Below are positions 25,625 to 34,227 of a stretch of 64,000 bases of DNA, piece after piece. Source of the stretch: Pseudomonas sp. MM223 (GTDB lineage: Bacteria; Pseudomonadota; Gammaproteobacteria; Pseudomonadales; Pseudomonadaceae). Position 1 is the stretch's first letter, and every line of letters begins with the position of its first letter. Location of the stretch: NCBI GenBank assembly GCA_947090765.1, contig OX352322.1, forward strand, positions 6,441,001 through 6,505,000. The letters are read 5' to 3'. The notes beneath the pieces were generated by a model. The model was not told the DNA's origin and did no database searches. It worked only from the letters and a program-made list of their open reading frames with translations. The position numbers and the translations under genes were made by a program.

Positions 25625-27988
25625 ATGAAGCGCAGCCTGACCCTGTTAGCCGTGGTCGTTGCCGTGGCCGCTGGTGCCGGTTACTGGTACGTGCAGGGCA
25701 AGCTGCCGCAGCGCGAGGGCGAGGTGGCCATCGCCGGCTTGCAAGCGCAGGTCAGCGTGCGCTACGACGCCCGAGGCGTGCCGCACTTGCAGGCGCAGAA
25801 CGAGCCGGACCTGTACCGAGCGCTGGGCTACGTGCATGCCCAGGACAGGCTGTTCCAGATGGAGATCCTGCGCCGCCTGGCCCGGGGTGAGCTGGCCGAG
25901 GTGCTGGGCGACAAGCTGCTGCCCACCGACACCCTGTTCCGCAGCCTGCGCATTCGCGAACAGGCCGCGATCATGGCCAAGCGCCAGGACCCGCAGTCAC
26001 CGGCCTGGCTGGCCCTGCAAGCCTACCTCGACGGGGTCAACAGCTGGCAGGCCAGCCACCCCAAGCCCATGGAATTCGACCTGCTCGGCATCACCCCGCG
26101 CCCGTTCACCGCCGAAGACACCCTGAGCATCGCAGGCTACCTGGCCTACAGCTTCGCCGCTGCGTTTCGCACCGAGCCCGCACTCACCTACATCCGCGAC
26201 CAGCTGGGGCCCGAATACCTGAACATCTTCGACCTCGGCTGGCAGCCCGAAGGCGCGCTGGGCACGCCGCTGGCCGCTGCCGACTGGCAAAGCCTGGAGT
26301 CACTCGCCCGGCTCAGCCATGAAGCACTGGGTGACGCCGGTATCCCGCAGTTCGAAGGCAGTAACGCCTGGGCGGTGGCCGGCAGCCATACCCGCAGCGG
26401 CAAGCCGCTGCTAGCCGGCGACCCGCATATCGGCTTCGCGGTGCCGGCAGTGTGGTACGAAGCCGAGCTGTCGGCGCCCGGCTTCAACCTGTATGGCTAC
26501 TTCCAGGCGCTCAACCCGTTCGCCTTGCTGGGCCATAACCGGGACTTCGGCTGGAGCCTGACCATGTTCCAGAACGACGACATCGACCTGATCGCCGAAC
26601 GCACCAACCCGGCCGACGCCAACCAGGTCATGGTCGACGGCAAATGGCAGGCGCTGGAAAAGACCGAACAGCAGATCGCGGTGAAAGGCGAAGCGCCGGT
26701 CACCCTCAGCCTGCGCCGCTCGCCCCATGGCCCGATCGTCAACGACGTGCTGGGCGCCACGGCCGGGCCTACGCCAATCGCCATGTGGTGGGCGTTTCTG
26801 GAAACCGAAAACCCGATCCTCGAAGGTTTCTACCAGCTCAACCGTGCCGACACCCTGGGCAAGATGCGCGAAGCCGCCGCCAAGGTCCACGCGCCGGGGC
26901 TTAACTTTGTCTGGGCCAATGCCCGTGGCGATATCGGCTGGTGGGCCGCGGCAAAGCTGCCGATCCGCCCCGACGGCGTCGACCCTGCGTTCATCCTCGA
27001 CGGCGCCAGCGCACAGGCCGACAAGCTCGGTTTCTACCCCTTCAACGTCAACCCGCAGCAAGAGAACCCGGCCCGCGGCTATATCGTCTCGGCCAACTAC
27101 CAGCCTCCGTCGGCGGTTCCGGTACCGGGTTACTACAACCTGCCCGACCGTGGCCGCCAGCTCGACCGCCAGCTGGCCAACCCTGAGGTGAAATGGGACA
27201 CGCAGAACAGCCAGGCCCTGCAACTGGATACCGCCAGTGACCACGGCCCGCGCACCCTTGCGCCGCTCCTGGCAACCCTGCGCGCCGTGGCCGAGGGTGA
27301 CGAGGAGAAGGAGCTGGTCGAGCAGCTGGCTGCCTGGCGCGGCGACTACCCGCTGGACTCGACCAGCGCCACGCTGTTCAACCAGTTCCTCTACGAACTG
27401 GCCTTCGCGGCCCTGCATGACGAGCTTGGCGACACCTGGTTCCCGGTACTGATCAGCACCCGGGCCATTGACGCCGCCCTGCCGCGCCTGGCAGCGGATG
27501 CCAATTCACCTTGGTGGAACACCCGCGGTGGCAACCAGCGTACCGACCGCACAGCCATCGTACGTCTAGCCTGGCAGCACAGCCTGAAGCACCTGCGCGA
27601 CACCTTGGGCAGCGACCCGGCCAGCTGGCAATGGGGCAAGGCGCATACCCTGACCCACAACCACCCGCTGGGGGTGAAAAAGCCGCTTAACCTGCTGTTC
27701 AACGTCGGGCCGTTCGCCGCGCCCGGTACCCACGAAGTGCCGAACAACCTCTCGGCGAAGATCGGCCCGGCGCCATGGCCGGTGACCTATGGGCCCTCGA
27801 CGCGGCGGCTGATCGACTTTGCCGATGCCGGGCAGGCGCTGACCAGCAACCCGGTCGGGCAGAGTGGCGTGCCGTTTGATCGGCACTACGCGGACCAGGC
27901 CAAGGGGTATGTGCAAGGGCAGTACCAGAAGGCGCAGATGGGGGTGATTCCGGCACAGAGCACCTTGCGGTTGGTGCCAGGACCTTGA
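25625..27988 (+). CDS. penicillin acylase family protein (Ntn-hydrolase, possible AHL or amide acylase)
   Basis: 787 residues, exported, with an N-terminal signal segment (about 4-20, LTLLAVVVAVAAGAGYW). The protein is made as one chain with an alpha part (YDARGVPHLQAQNEPDLYRALGYVHAQDRLFQME), a spacer and a beta part beginning at the nucleophile Ser246 in EGSNAWAV, where self-cleavage gives the N-terminal serine. LLAGDPHIGF and HGPIVND are further family motifs. Relatives hydrolyse penicillin G, cephalosporins or acyl-homoserine lactones (PvdQ, QuiP), so the substrate cannot be fixed. AAGGAG precedes the ATG at 25625. Confidence 0.92.
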   Translation: MKRSLTLLAVVVAVAAGAGYWYVQGKLPQREGEVAIAGLQAQVSVRYDARGVPHLQAQNEPDLYRALGYVHAQDRLFQMEILRRLARGELAEVLGDKLLPTDTLFRSLRIREQAAIMAKRQDPQSPAWLALQAYLDGVNSWQASHPKPMEFDLLGITPRPFTAEDTLSIAGYLAYSFAAAFRTEPALTYIRDQLGPEYLNIFDLGWQPEGALGTPLAAADWQSLESLARLSHEALGDAGIPQFEGSNAWAVAGSHTRSGKPLLAGDPHIGFAVPAVWYEAELSAPGFNLYGYFQALNPFALLGHNRDFGWSLTMFQNDDIDLIAERTNPADANQVMVDGKWQALEKTEQQIAVKGEAPVTLSLRRSPHGPIVNDVLGATAGPTPIAMWWAFLETENPILEGFYQLNRADTLGKMREAAAKVHAPGLNFVWANARGDIGWWAAAKLPIRPDGVDPAFILDGASAQADKLGFYPFNVNPQQENPARGYIVSANYQPPSAVPVPGYYNLPDRGRQLDRQLANPEVKWDTQNSQALQLDTASDHGPRTLAPLLATLRAVAEGDEEKELVEQLAAWRGDYPLDSTSATLFNQFLYELAFAALHDELGDTWFPVLISTRAIDAALPRLAADANSPWWNTRGGNQRTDRTAIVRLAWQHSLKHLRDTLGSDPASWQWGKAHTLTHNHPLGVKKPLNLLFNVGPFAAPGTHEVPNNLSAKIGPAPWPVTYGPSTRRLIDFADAGQALTSNPVGQSGVPFDRHYADQAKGYVQGQYQKAQMGVIPAQSTLRLVPGP

Positions 27989-28090
27989 GGGGCTGCTTTG
28001 CAGCCCATCGCCGGCAAGCCAGCTCCCACAAAGTCTGCGCAGGCTTTTAGCCTTATGCACTACTTGTGGGAGCGGGCATGCCCGCGAAGC
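27988..28090. repeat. imperfect REP pair
   Basis: Left arm ATCGCCGGCAAGCCAGCTCC with CACAAAG; the right arm CTTGTGGGAGCGGGCATGCC has diverged (GCGGGCATGCCCGCG instead of GCTGGCTTGCCGGCG), so the arms come from two sub-families. It follows the acylase gene. Confidence 0.75.
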
Positions 28091-28111
28091 AGGCAACCGT
28101 GCCCAGAAACA

Positions 28112-28141
28112 AAAACGCCGACGCAAGTGCGTCGGCGTTTT
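28112..28141. terminator. bidirectional Rho-independent terminator
   Basis: Stem AAAACGCCGACGC / GCGTCGGCGTTTT around a four-base loop, with A- and T-rich ends. It can stop the acylase gene (+) and the metQ-like gene (-). Confidence 0.9.
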
Positions 28142-28158
28142 CTATCACTACGAGCGCA

Positions 28159-28944
28159 TCAGAACGCCGGCAGCACCGCGCCTTGGTACTTCTTGGCGAT
28201 GAATTCTTTCACTTCCGGGCTGGTCAGGGCCTTGGCCAGTTTCTGGATGGCTTCGCTGTTCTTGTTGTCCGGGCGGGCAACCAGGAAGTTCACGTACGGC
28301 GAGTCGGCACCTTCGATCACCAACGCATCCTTGGCCGGGTTCAGGCCGGCTTCCAGGGCGTAGTTGGTGTTGATCATGTCCAGGTCGACCTGGTCGAGCA
28401 CACGCGGCAGCATGGCCGACTCAAGCTCGCGGAACTTCAGCTTTTTCGGGTTCTCGGCGATGTCCTTGGGGGTGGCCAGGGCATTCTTCGGGTCTTTCAG
28501 GGTGATCAGGCCAGCCTTCTGCAGCAGGATCAGGGCGCGGCCGCTGTTGCTGCCTTCGTTAGGGATGGCAACAGTCGCGCCTTCCTTCAGCTCGGAGAGG
28601 TTCTTGATCTTCTTCGAGTAACCACCGAAGGGTTCGACGTGCACGCCGATTACCGTTTCCAGGTGGGTGCCTTTACCTTCGTTGAAGCTCTTCAGGTATG
28701 GCAGGGTCTGGAAGTAGTTGGCATCCAGGCGCTTCTGGTCTACCTGCACGTTCGGCTGCACGTAGTCGGTGAAGACCTTGATCTGCAGGTCCACGCCCTC
28801 TTTGGCCAGGGTCGGCTTGATCAGTTCAAGGATTTCGGCGTGCGGTACCGGGGTAGCGGCAACCACCAGTTTTTCGGCAGCGGCGGCCAGGCCGGAGAAC
28901 GACAGGGCAGCGGCCAGGGCGGTGGTCAGCAGGGTCTTCTTCAT
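28159..28944 (-). CDS. MetQ/NlpA-family substrate-binding protein
   Basis: 261 residues with a cleavable signal peptide (KKTLLTTALAAALSFSGLAAAA) and no lipobox cysteine. TPVPHAEILELIKPTLAKEGVDLQIKVF is the family N-terminal strand; VDQKRLDANYFQTLPYLKSFN and AIPNEGSNSGRALILLQ are ligand-binding parts of MetQ. Family members bind methionine or related sulfur compounds for an ABC importer, but no metN or metI lies here, so it is an orphan. A 175-base AT-rich region with two TTATTCC repeats lies upstream. The start is ATG at 28944. Confidence 0.9.
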   Translation of the reverse strand: MKKTLLTTALAAALSFSGLAAAAEKLVVAATPVPHAEILELIKPTLAKEGVDLQIKVFTDYVQPNVQVDQKRLDANYFQTLPYLKSFNEGKGTHLETVIGVHVEPFGGYSKKIKNLSELKEGATVAIPNEGSNSGRALILLQKAGLITLKDPKNALATPKDIAENPKKLKFRELESAMLPRVLDQVDLDMINTNYALEAGLNPAKDALVIEGADSPYVNFLVARPDNKNSEAIQKLAKALTSPEVKEFIAKKYQGAVLPAF

Positions 28945-29039
28945 GGTGGTCCTTGTTCTGAATCTGGGCCATCGGCGATGGCGAATCGGTTGCCCAACCG
29001 GTTCACCAGTGGGCGTGAGGCGGACAATACCTAGATTTT

Positions 29040-29078
29040 TTATTCCGTAACAATATCTTTTATTTAGCTGCTTATTCC
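29040..29078. promoter_or_regulatory. paired TTATTCC repeats upstream of the metQ-like gene
   Basis: TTATTCC at 29040-29046 (in TTATTCCGTAACAATAT) and again at 29072-29078, three helical turns apart, inside the AT-rich gap before the metQ-like gene. The first loosely resembles the enterobacterial CysB activation-site pattern. A similar element lies upstream of the hydrolase gene on the other strand at 30650-30667. Suggestive only. Confidence 0.4.
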
Positions 29079-29119
29079 AAAAACAAACTGCCACCAGCCA
29101 CTTTGCTTATGAGCGATGT

Positions 29120-29950
29120 CTAGCGTGCGGTGTTGGGCAAGTCGAGGTCCTCTGGCTGGATCTCTTCGCCGTCATTCACCAGCAAGGCAAAGTGGATGAC
29201 GTTCTCCAGTTCGCGGGTATTGCCAGGCCAGAAATGCGCTTCCAGCACCCGCTGCGCTGCCTCGCTCACCAGCGGCACAGGCCGCTGCAGGCGCACGCTG
29301 TAGATGCCCACGAAGTACTCGGCCAGCGGCAGGATATCGCCCGGTCGCTCGCGCAGCGGCGGCAGTGCCAGCGCCCCCTCGCGCAGGTACTGGTAGAGGC
29401 GTTCGTTGAAGCGCCCCGCACGTACCACCCGCGCCAGGTCAATGCTGGTGGCGGCGACCAGGCGCACATCCACCGGTTGTGGCTGCTGCGCGCCCACCCG
29501 GGTGACCTCGCGGTTTTCCAGGGCCGCCAGCAGCTTGCCCTGGATGGCCAGCGGCAAGTCGGCAATCTCGTCCAGGTACAGCGTGCCGCCGTTGGCCGAG
29601 CCGAACCAGCCAGCGCGGCTGCTGGCCGTACCGCCATGGCTGCCGGCGCTGTAGCCGAACAGCTCGGCATCGGCGTAGGTGGGGCTGATGGCTGCGCAGT
29701 TGACCGACACAAACAGCCCTCCACGGTCGCTGGCACGGTGGATCTGCCGGGCCAGCAGCTCCTTGCCGGTGCCGGTTTCGCCACGAATCAGCACGGGCAA
29801 AGGTTGCGGTGCCAAACGCTCAAGGTCTTCGCGCAACTGCTGCGAACGCGGGTCGATAAACACCAGGGCCTTGGCGCGGATGCTCAGCGGGCTCTTGTCC
29901 AGCTCGGGGAAGGTCAACAGTGGCTGGCCAAACGGGTTTTGAAACGTCAT
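29120..29950 (-). CDS. sigma-54-interacting AAA+ protein without DNA-binding domain
   Basis: 276 residues, essentially one AAA+ domain of the NtrC/SfnR type: Walker A GETGTGKE (about residues 56-63), Walker B GGTLYLDEIADL, arginine-finger region LREGALALPPLRERPGD and FWPGNTRELENVIHFALL. Two expected parts are absent. The sigma-54-contacting loop GAFTGA reads GSHGGT (ELFGYSAGSHGGTASSR), and the chain ends at EDLDLPNTAR with no Fis-type helix-turn-helix; I see none in other frames downstream. It may act with a partner regulator or be decaying. It lies between metQ-like and hydrolase genes, all on the minus strand. Confidence 0.85.
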   Translation of the reverse strand: MTFQNPFGQPLLTFPELDKSPLSIRAKALVFIDPRSQQLREDLERLAPQPLPVLIRGETGTGKELLARQIHRASDRGGLFVSVNCAAISPTYADAELFGYSAGSHGGTASSRAGWFGSANGGTLYLDEIADLPLAIQGKLLAALENREVTRVGAQQPQPVDVRLVAATSIDLARVVRAGRFNERLYQYLREGALALPPLRERPGDILPLAEYFVGIYSVRLQRPVPLVSEAAQRVLEAHFWPGNTRELENVIHFALLVNDGEEIQPEDLDLPNTAR

Positions 29951-30014
29951 GACGAACTCCCGCCCCAGGCCTGCATTGACCGGGCGTCAGGTAAACGGAA
30001 AACGGTAAGGGCTG

Positions 30015-30596
30015 TCAGGCCCGACGCAGTGCGCGCTGCTCGACCCGGCTCTGCAAGCGATACAAGTAGGCAAAGCCTTGTTCCCAGCGCTCATGGCCAG
30101 ACTTGACGTTGATGTGCCCGGCATTGCTCAGCAAGCCCGCTTCGGCGCCCCAGGCCTGGGCCAGGTACAGCGCCCGCGGCACGCTCACGGCCGGGTCGTT
30201 GTCCGGCTCGACAACCTGGCTGGGGAACGGCAAGGCTTCGGTCGGGATCGGCGCAAAGTTGCGCAGGGCCGGCGCGCAGGTCGGCCGTTCTACGTCGGCC
30301 GGTGCCACCAGCAGTGCGCCACGCACCCGCCGCCGCAAGGCCGGGCTGGCCTGCGCAGCCCAATGGGCGACAGTGACGCAGCCAAGGCTGTGGGCAATCA
30401 GGATCACCGGCGAGCGCTCGGCGGCAATCGCCTGCTCCAGCGCCTGCACCCAATCCTGCCGTTGTGGGGTAAGCCAATCGTGCTGCTCGACCCGTGAACT
30501 GTTGGGCAGGGTGCGCTGCCAGTGACTTTGCCAATGGTTGTCTGGCGATCCTTGCCAGCCCGGCACAATCAGGTAACGAATCGACTCATTGCGCAT
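30015..30596 (-). CDS. RBBP9/YdeN-family serine hydrolase
   Basis: 193 residues. YLIVPGWQGSPDNHWQSHW is the characteristic N terminus of the RBBP9/YdeN family; the nucleophile elbow is IAHSLGCVTVAHW, the Asp is likely in VEPDNDPAVS, and the catalytic His is in SNAGHINVKSGH. Substrate unknown. It lies 64 bases upstream of the sigma-54 protein gene in the same direction and is preceded by an AT-rich region containing TTATTCCTTTACGAATAT on the minus strand, so it may start the unit with the AAA+ gene and metQ-like gene. Confidence 0.88.
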   Translation of the reverse strand: MRNESIRYLIVPGWQGSPDNHWQSHWQRTLPNSSRVEQHDWLTPQRQDWVQALEQAIAAERSPVILIAHSLGCVTVAHWAAQASPALRRRVRGALLVAPADVERPTCAPALRNFAPIPTEALPFPSQVVEPDNDPAVSVPRALYLAQAWGAEAGLLSNAGHINVKSGHERWEQGFAYLYRLQSRVEQRALRRA

Positions 30597-30705
30597 GGGG
30601 ACGCCTCCAGTAAGTTTGCGTGCTTGGAGACAAGTATAGGGAGGGATATATATTCGTAAAGGAATAAGAAGCTATTTATTAATAACCAAAAATCTTATTT
30701 TGGCT

Positions 30706-30804
30706 AATGGCCCTATCGCCGGCAAGCCAGCTCCCACAGGGGCTGCACAAAGCCTGAGGGCAGTACTTTACCTGTGGGGCTGGCTTGCCGGCGATAGGGC
30801 CCTC
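30706..30804. repeat. REP pair, CCGGCAAGCC family
   Basis: Inverted arms GGCCCTATCGCCGGCAAGCC and GGCTTGCCGGCGATAGGGCC with CACAGG / CCTGTG inside. It lies between the hydrolase promoter region and the end of exbD. Confidence 0.85.
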
Positions 30805-30810
30805 ACAGGC

Positions 30811-30848
30811 AAAAAAAGAGGGCCAACCCCTGCCAAGAGATGTGGCCC
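30811..30848 (-). terminator. Rho-independent terminator after exbD
   Basis: On the minus strand a GGGCCA / TGGCCC stem with a long loop is followed by TCTTTTTTT. It lies 32 bases beyond the exbD stop and ends the tonB-exbB-exbD transcript. Confidence 0.7.
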
Positions 30849-30880
30849 ATAAGCACTTGCCTGAAGAGGTTTGATGAGGG

Positions 30881-31282
30881 TCAGCGCGCGGTAATCACCG
30901 CCAGCTTGCTGATCCCCGCACGTTCAATGGCAGCCATGGCCCGCGCCACTTCGCCGTAGTTCACGCCGTCGTCGGCCTGCAGCTGCACGCGTACGTCCGC
31001 GTCCTTGTCCTTGGCAGCCTTGAGGTTGGTTTCCAGCAGGTCGGGCTGGATCTGGTCCTTGTTGATGAACAGCTTGCCTTCACCGTCGATGCTGACCACC
31101 AGCGGGTCCTTCTGCTCCACCGGGGCCACAGCTTCGGTCTTGGGCAAGTTGATGGGGATGGCGTTGGTCAGCAACGGCGCGGTGACGATGAACACCACCA
31201 GCAGCACCAGCATGACGTCTACCAAAGGCGTGACGTTGATTTCACTGAGGACTTCGTCGCTGTCCTGGGTCGAAAAGGCCAT
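30881..31282 (-). CDS. exbD: ExbD/TolR-family protein
   Basis: 133 residues. One N-terminal membrane helix contains the proton-carrying aspartate (EINVTPLVDVMLVLLVVFIV), followed by a periplasmic domain. ExbD works with ExbB to turn proton-motive force into movement of TonB. The gene starts one base after the exbB stop and is third in tonB-exbB-exbD. This is a short-form energising set; its place inside the sulfur region suggests use by sulfur-source receptors, which is inference. Confidence 0.92.
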   Translation of the reverse strand: MAFSTQDSDEVLSEINVTPLVDVMLVLLVVFIVTAPLLTNAIPINLPKTEAVAPVEQKDPLVVSIDGEGKLFINKDQIQPDLLETNLKAAKDKDADVRVQLQADDGVNYGEVARAMAAIERAGISKLAVITAR

Positions 31283-31283
31283 A

Positions 31284-32003
31284 TCAGGACGCCTCCTTCA
31301 CGGGCTGGGTGAAACCAGGCTGGGCTTTTTGCACAGCGGGGTGCACCAACACGCGGAAGGCACTCTTCTGCGCCAGGCTATAGAAGTCGTGAGCAAAGTC
31401 ATCAAGGTCGGCAGCGGTCAGCTTGAGCCGACGCAGGAAGTAGTTGTAGACCAGCACCGCAGGCACCGCGACGGCGATACCCACACCGGTAGCCACCAGT
31501 GCTGCACCGATTGGCCCGGCGACGGTTTCCAGGCTGGCGGAGCCGGCCGCGCTGATGCCCTTGAGCGCTTCCATGATGCCCCACACGGTGCCAAACAGGC
31601 CGATGAAGGGCGAGGTGCTGCCGATACTGGCGACTACCGCCAGGCCGGTTTCCAGCGACCGGCGCTCACGCACGATCTGCTGACGCAGGGCGCGTTCCAG
31701 GCGGTCCTGGTGGTTGATGGCGTGGCTCAGGTCATTGGCCTGGGTATCGCCGACGGCAATCGCGGCGTAGCCAGATTGGGCAACGCGGGCAGCCGGGCCA
31801 GGCAACTCATGGCTGAGTTCGGCGGCCGAGTCCAGGCTGGAGGCAGCCCAGAACTGCTGGTGGAAGCGCTTGTCCTGGTTTTTCAACCGCACGAACTGTG
31901 CAACCTTGACCAGGGCCAGGCCCCAGGTGACGACGGAGAAACCGACCAGCAGCCAGATGACTGCACTTTCAACGGATTCGAGGGGGGATGCCAGCAGGCT
32001 CAT
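31284..32003 (-). CDS. exbB: ExbB/TolQ-family proton channel protein
   Basis: 239 residues with three membrane helices: about 14-36 (VIWLLVGFSVVTWGLALVKV), 130-155 (GLAVVASIGSTSPFIGLFGTVWG) and 170-195 (GAALVATGVGIAVAVPAVLVYN). TSPFIGLFGTVWGIM is the MotA/TolQ/ExbB signature. It lacks the long N-terminal extension of the main P. putida ExbB. It sits between tonB (30 bases upstream) and exbD (one-base gap). Confidence 0.93.
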   Translation of the reverse strand: MSLLASPLESVESAVIWLLVGFSVVTWGLALVKVAQFVRLKNQDKRFHQQFWAASSLDSAAELSHELPGPAARVAQSGYAAIAVGDTQANDLSHAINHQDRLERALRQQIVRERRSLETGLAVVASIGSTSPFIGLFGTVWGIMEALKGISAAGSASLETVAGPIGAALVATGVGIAVAVPAVLVYNYFLRRLKLTAADLDDFAHDFYSLAQKSAFRVLVHPAVQKAQPGFTQPVKEAS

Positions 32004-32033
32004 GATGGTGTCTTCCTGTGTTCTGCGAAAAAG

Positions 32034-32834
32034 TTAGCGAAGCTTGAAATCGATCGGCACGCTGACCCAGCCGGTCTGGGCCACGTCGCCCTGCTTGGCA
32101 GGCACGAAGCTCCAGCGCTTGACCGCGGCCAGCGCGGCGGCGTCGAGGGCATCACGGCCACTGCTCTTCTGCACCTGGATCTGCCCGGGCTTGCCACTTG
32201 GCAGCACCTCTACACGCAACAGCACGGTGCCTTCCCAACCACGGCGCTGGGCCATTTGCGGGTATTCCGGTGCCGGGTTCTTCAGGTACGCGGCGTTGGC
32301 CGATGCCGGGGTTATCGGGGCCGGCGCGGGTGGTGCTGGCGCAGGCGGTGCGGGGGCGGCCACCGGTGTTGGCGGTGGTGCTTCGACCGGCTTGGGCTGT
32401 GGCTTGGGCGCTTGCTTGACCACCGGCTTGGGCACGGGCTTTGGCTTGGGTTTGGGCTTGGCGGCCAGTTCGTCGACAACCGGTGGCGGTGGCGGTGGCT
32501 CGACCACGGGCGGCGCAGGGGCTGGCGGTGGCGGCTCGACCACGGGCGGTGCCGGCGCTGCAAACTCGATGGTCATGGGCGGCACCTGTGGCGGCACCAC
32601 CGGCAGCTCTGGCGTGGGTGCCTGGCTGACCCAGTACGCGGCAGCGCCATGCAGTACCAGCACCAGCAGGCCCAACACCAGCTTGTCGCGGCGCTTGAGC
32701 CCGCTGACGGGCGTGCGTTGCAGGCGCAGCTGGCCAAGCGGGAGGCGAAGCGTGCGTCCAAGCTCGACCAGGTCACCCGGGGCCGGGCGCCATGGCTGGT
32801 CGTAGGCCCTGACGGCCGACTGGACATTACCCAT
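32034..32834 (-). CDS. tonB: TonB energy-transducing protein
   Basis: 266 residues: cytoplasmic N terminus of about 50 residues, a membrane helix (about 51-70, KLVLGLLVLVLHGAAAYWV) with a histidine, a long Pro-rich periplasmic spacer (EPPPPAPAPPVVEPPPPPP, then KPKPKPKPVPKPVVKQAPKP) and the C-terminal TonB domain (PEYPQMAQRRGWEGTVLLRV, SSGRDALDAAALAAV). It energises outer-membrane receptors with ExbB and ExbD, encoded just downstream. The upstream 400 bases are partly AT-rich and should hold the promoter. Confidence 0.93.
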   Translation of the reverse strand: MGNVQSAVRAYDQPWRPAPGDLVELGRTLRLPLGQLRLQRTPVSGLKRRDKLVLGLLVLVLHGAAAYWVSQAPTPELPVVPPQVPPMTIEFAAPAPPVVEPPPPAPAPPVVEPPPPPPVVDELAAKPKPKPKPVPKPVVKQAPKPQPKPVEAPPPTPVAAPAPPAPAPPAPAPITPASANAAYLKNPAPEYPQMAQRRGWEGTVLLRVEVLPSGKPGQIQVQKSSGRDALDAAALAAVKRWSFVPAKQGDVAQTGWVSVPIDFKLR

Positions 32835-33049
32835 TGATCAAACTCCTGGGGTCTCGATTCAGGTGTGTGGCTGAATCATCGGGGCCAGAGGCTTATCTCT
32901 TAAAGTAATGTTTAAAATTATGGTTATAACTTAAGTGAATATTGTTTTTTATAGGTCGCGTGAAAGCCACGGATTGCGCGGGCTGTGGCTTTCATGGCTA
33001 ATGGCTATGCATTGGGGGCATGCAAAATATTCGCGTAAGGCATGAGATA
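32835..33049. other. tonB upstream region
   Basis: AT-rich segment at 32899-32953 (for example TTAAAATTATGGTTATAAC), the likely tonB promoter area, and a nine-base-pair palindrome GAAAGCCAC / GTGGCTTTC at 32962-32993 with no T run, which could be an operator or mRNA hairpin. No gene seen. I could not recognise a clear Fur box. Confidence 0.5.
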
Positions 33050-33173
33050 GCCGCGAGGGCTGCGCCCTCGATTCGCAGCACAAGGCTGCTCCTACAGCTA
33101 CAGCGTAATCTTGAAACTTGCACAGTACCTGTAGGAGCAGCCTTGTGCTGCGAAGGGCTGCAAAGCAGCCCCG
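33050..33173. repeat. REP pair, CAGCACAAGGCTG family
   Basis: Inverted arms TTCGCAGCACAAGGCTGC / GCAGCCTTGTGCTGCGAA with CTCCTACA tails, flanked by small hairpins GAGGGCTGCGCCCTC and GGGCTGCAAAGCAGCCCC. Confidence 0.85.
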
Positions 33174-33187
33174 GCAATCTCACAGGC

Positions 33188-33215
33188 AAAAAAAGCCCGG
33201 GACCAGGCCCGGGCT
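33188..33215 (-). terminator. Rho-independent terminator after cysA
   Basis: Stem AGCCCGGG / CCCGGGCT with a seven-base loop, followed on the minus strand by seven T. It lies 20 bases beyond the cysA stop and ends the sulfate-transport transcript. Confidence 0.9.
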
Positions 33216-33234
33216 TCTCATCATCAAAGGCGGC

Positions 33235-34224
33235 TCAGATATCCGCCACCTTCTGCCAAACCTTCGGCCGGAAGAACAACGTCTCCCCCCGCGCCAACCC
33301 GGTCAGGCTGTCATGGTCTTTCACCACCTCGGCCTCGATCAGCTCGCTCTGCCCTTCCACCTTCAAGGTTACCCGCGTGGTAGCACCCAACGGCCGGATA
33401 TCCCGCACCTCGGCCGCATGGTGCCCTTCGGTCTCATGCCGCGACAGCGACACCTCGTGCGGGCGGAACAGCACATGGTGCCCTTCGCTCACCGCCAGGC
33501 GGTTGGAATCGCCCAGGAAGTGGTAGACGAAATCGTTGGCCGGCTTCTCGTACACTTCGCCCGGCGAGCCGATCTGCTCGATCACGCCCTTGTTCATCAC
33601 CACGATGCGGTCGGCCACTTCCATGGCTTCTTCCTGATCGTGGGTAACGAACACAGACGTCAGGTTGATGTCCTCGTGCAACCGCGCCAGCCAGCGGCGC
33701 AGTTCCTTGCGCACCTTGGCATCCAGCGCACCGAACGGCTCGTCCAGCAGCAGTACCTTTGGCTCCACGGCCAAGGCACGGGCCAGGGCAATACGCTGAC
33801 GCTGCCCGCCAGACAACTGCTCCGGGTAGCGGTCAGACAACCAGTCCAGCTGCACCATGTTCAGCAGCTCATGCACCTTCTCGGCGATCTTGCTCTCGCT
33901 CGGGCGCTCGCCCTTGGGCTTCATGCGCAGGCCGAAGGCGACGTTGTCGAACACGCTCATGTGGCGGAACAGCGCGTAGTGCTGGAACACGAAACCGACG
34001 TTGCGGTCACGCACGTCATGGCCGGATACATCCTCGCCATGGAACACGATGTTGCCCTGGTCCGGGGTTTCCAGGCCGGCGATGATGCGCAGCAGGGTGG
34101 TTTTGCCGCAGCCGGACGGGCCCAGCAGCGCCACCAGCTCGCCGCTGTTGATGTCCAGGTTGATGTTGTTCAGGGCCTGGAAGCTGTTGAAGCGCTTGCT
34201 GACATTACGAACTTCGATCGACAT
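33235..34224 (-). CDS. cysA: sulfate/thiosulfate import ATP-binding protein CysA
   Basis: ATPase of the sulfate/thiosulfate ABC importer. 329 residues: Walker [10 protein letters not shown] (about 36-44), Q-loop, signature [15 protein letters not shown], Walker [15 protein letters not shown]-loop [11 protein letters not shown], then a C-terminal TOBE-like regulatory domain ([10 protein letters not shown] onward). Last gene of sbp-cysT-cysW-cysA, starting three bases after the cysW stop. Confidence 0.97.
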   Translation of the reverse strand: MSIEVRNVSKRFNSFQALNNINLDINSGELVALLGPSGCGKTTLLRIIAGLETPDQGNIVFHGEDVSGHDVRDRNVGFVFQHYALFRHMSVFDNVAFGLRMKPKGERPSESKIAEKVHELLNMVQLDWLSDRYPEQLSGGQRQRIALARALAVEPKVLLLDEPFGALDAKVRKELRRWLARLHEDINLTSVFVTHDQEEAMEVADRIVVMNKGVIEQIGSPGEVYEKPANDFVYHFLGDSNRLAVSEGHHVLFRPHEVSLSRHETEGHHAAEVRDIRPLGATTRVTLKVEGQSELIEAEVVKDHDSLTGLARGETLFFRPKVWQKVADI

Positions 34225-34227
34225 GAA

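Noticed and set aside
32899-32953. Fur box upstream of tonB
   Set aside because: The region is AT-rich but I could not find a GATAATGATAATC-like pattern with enough matches.
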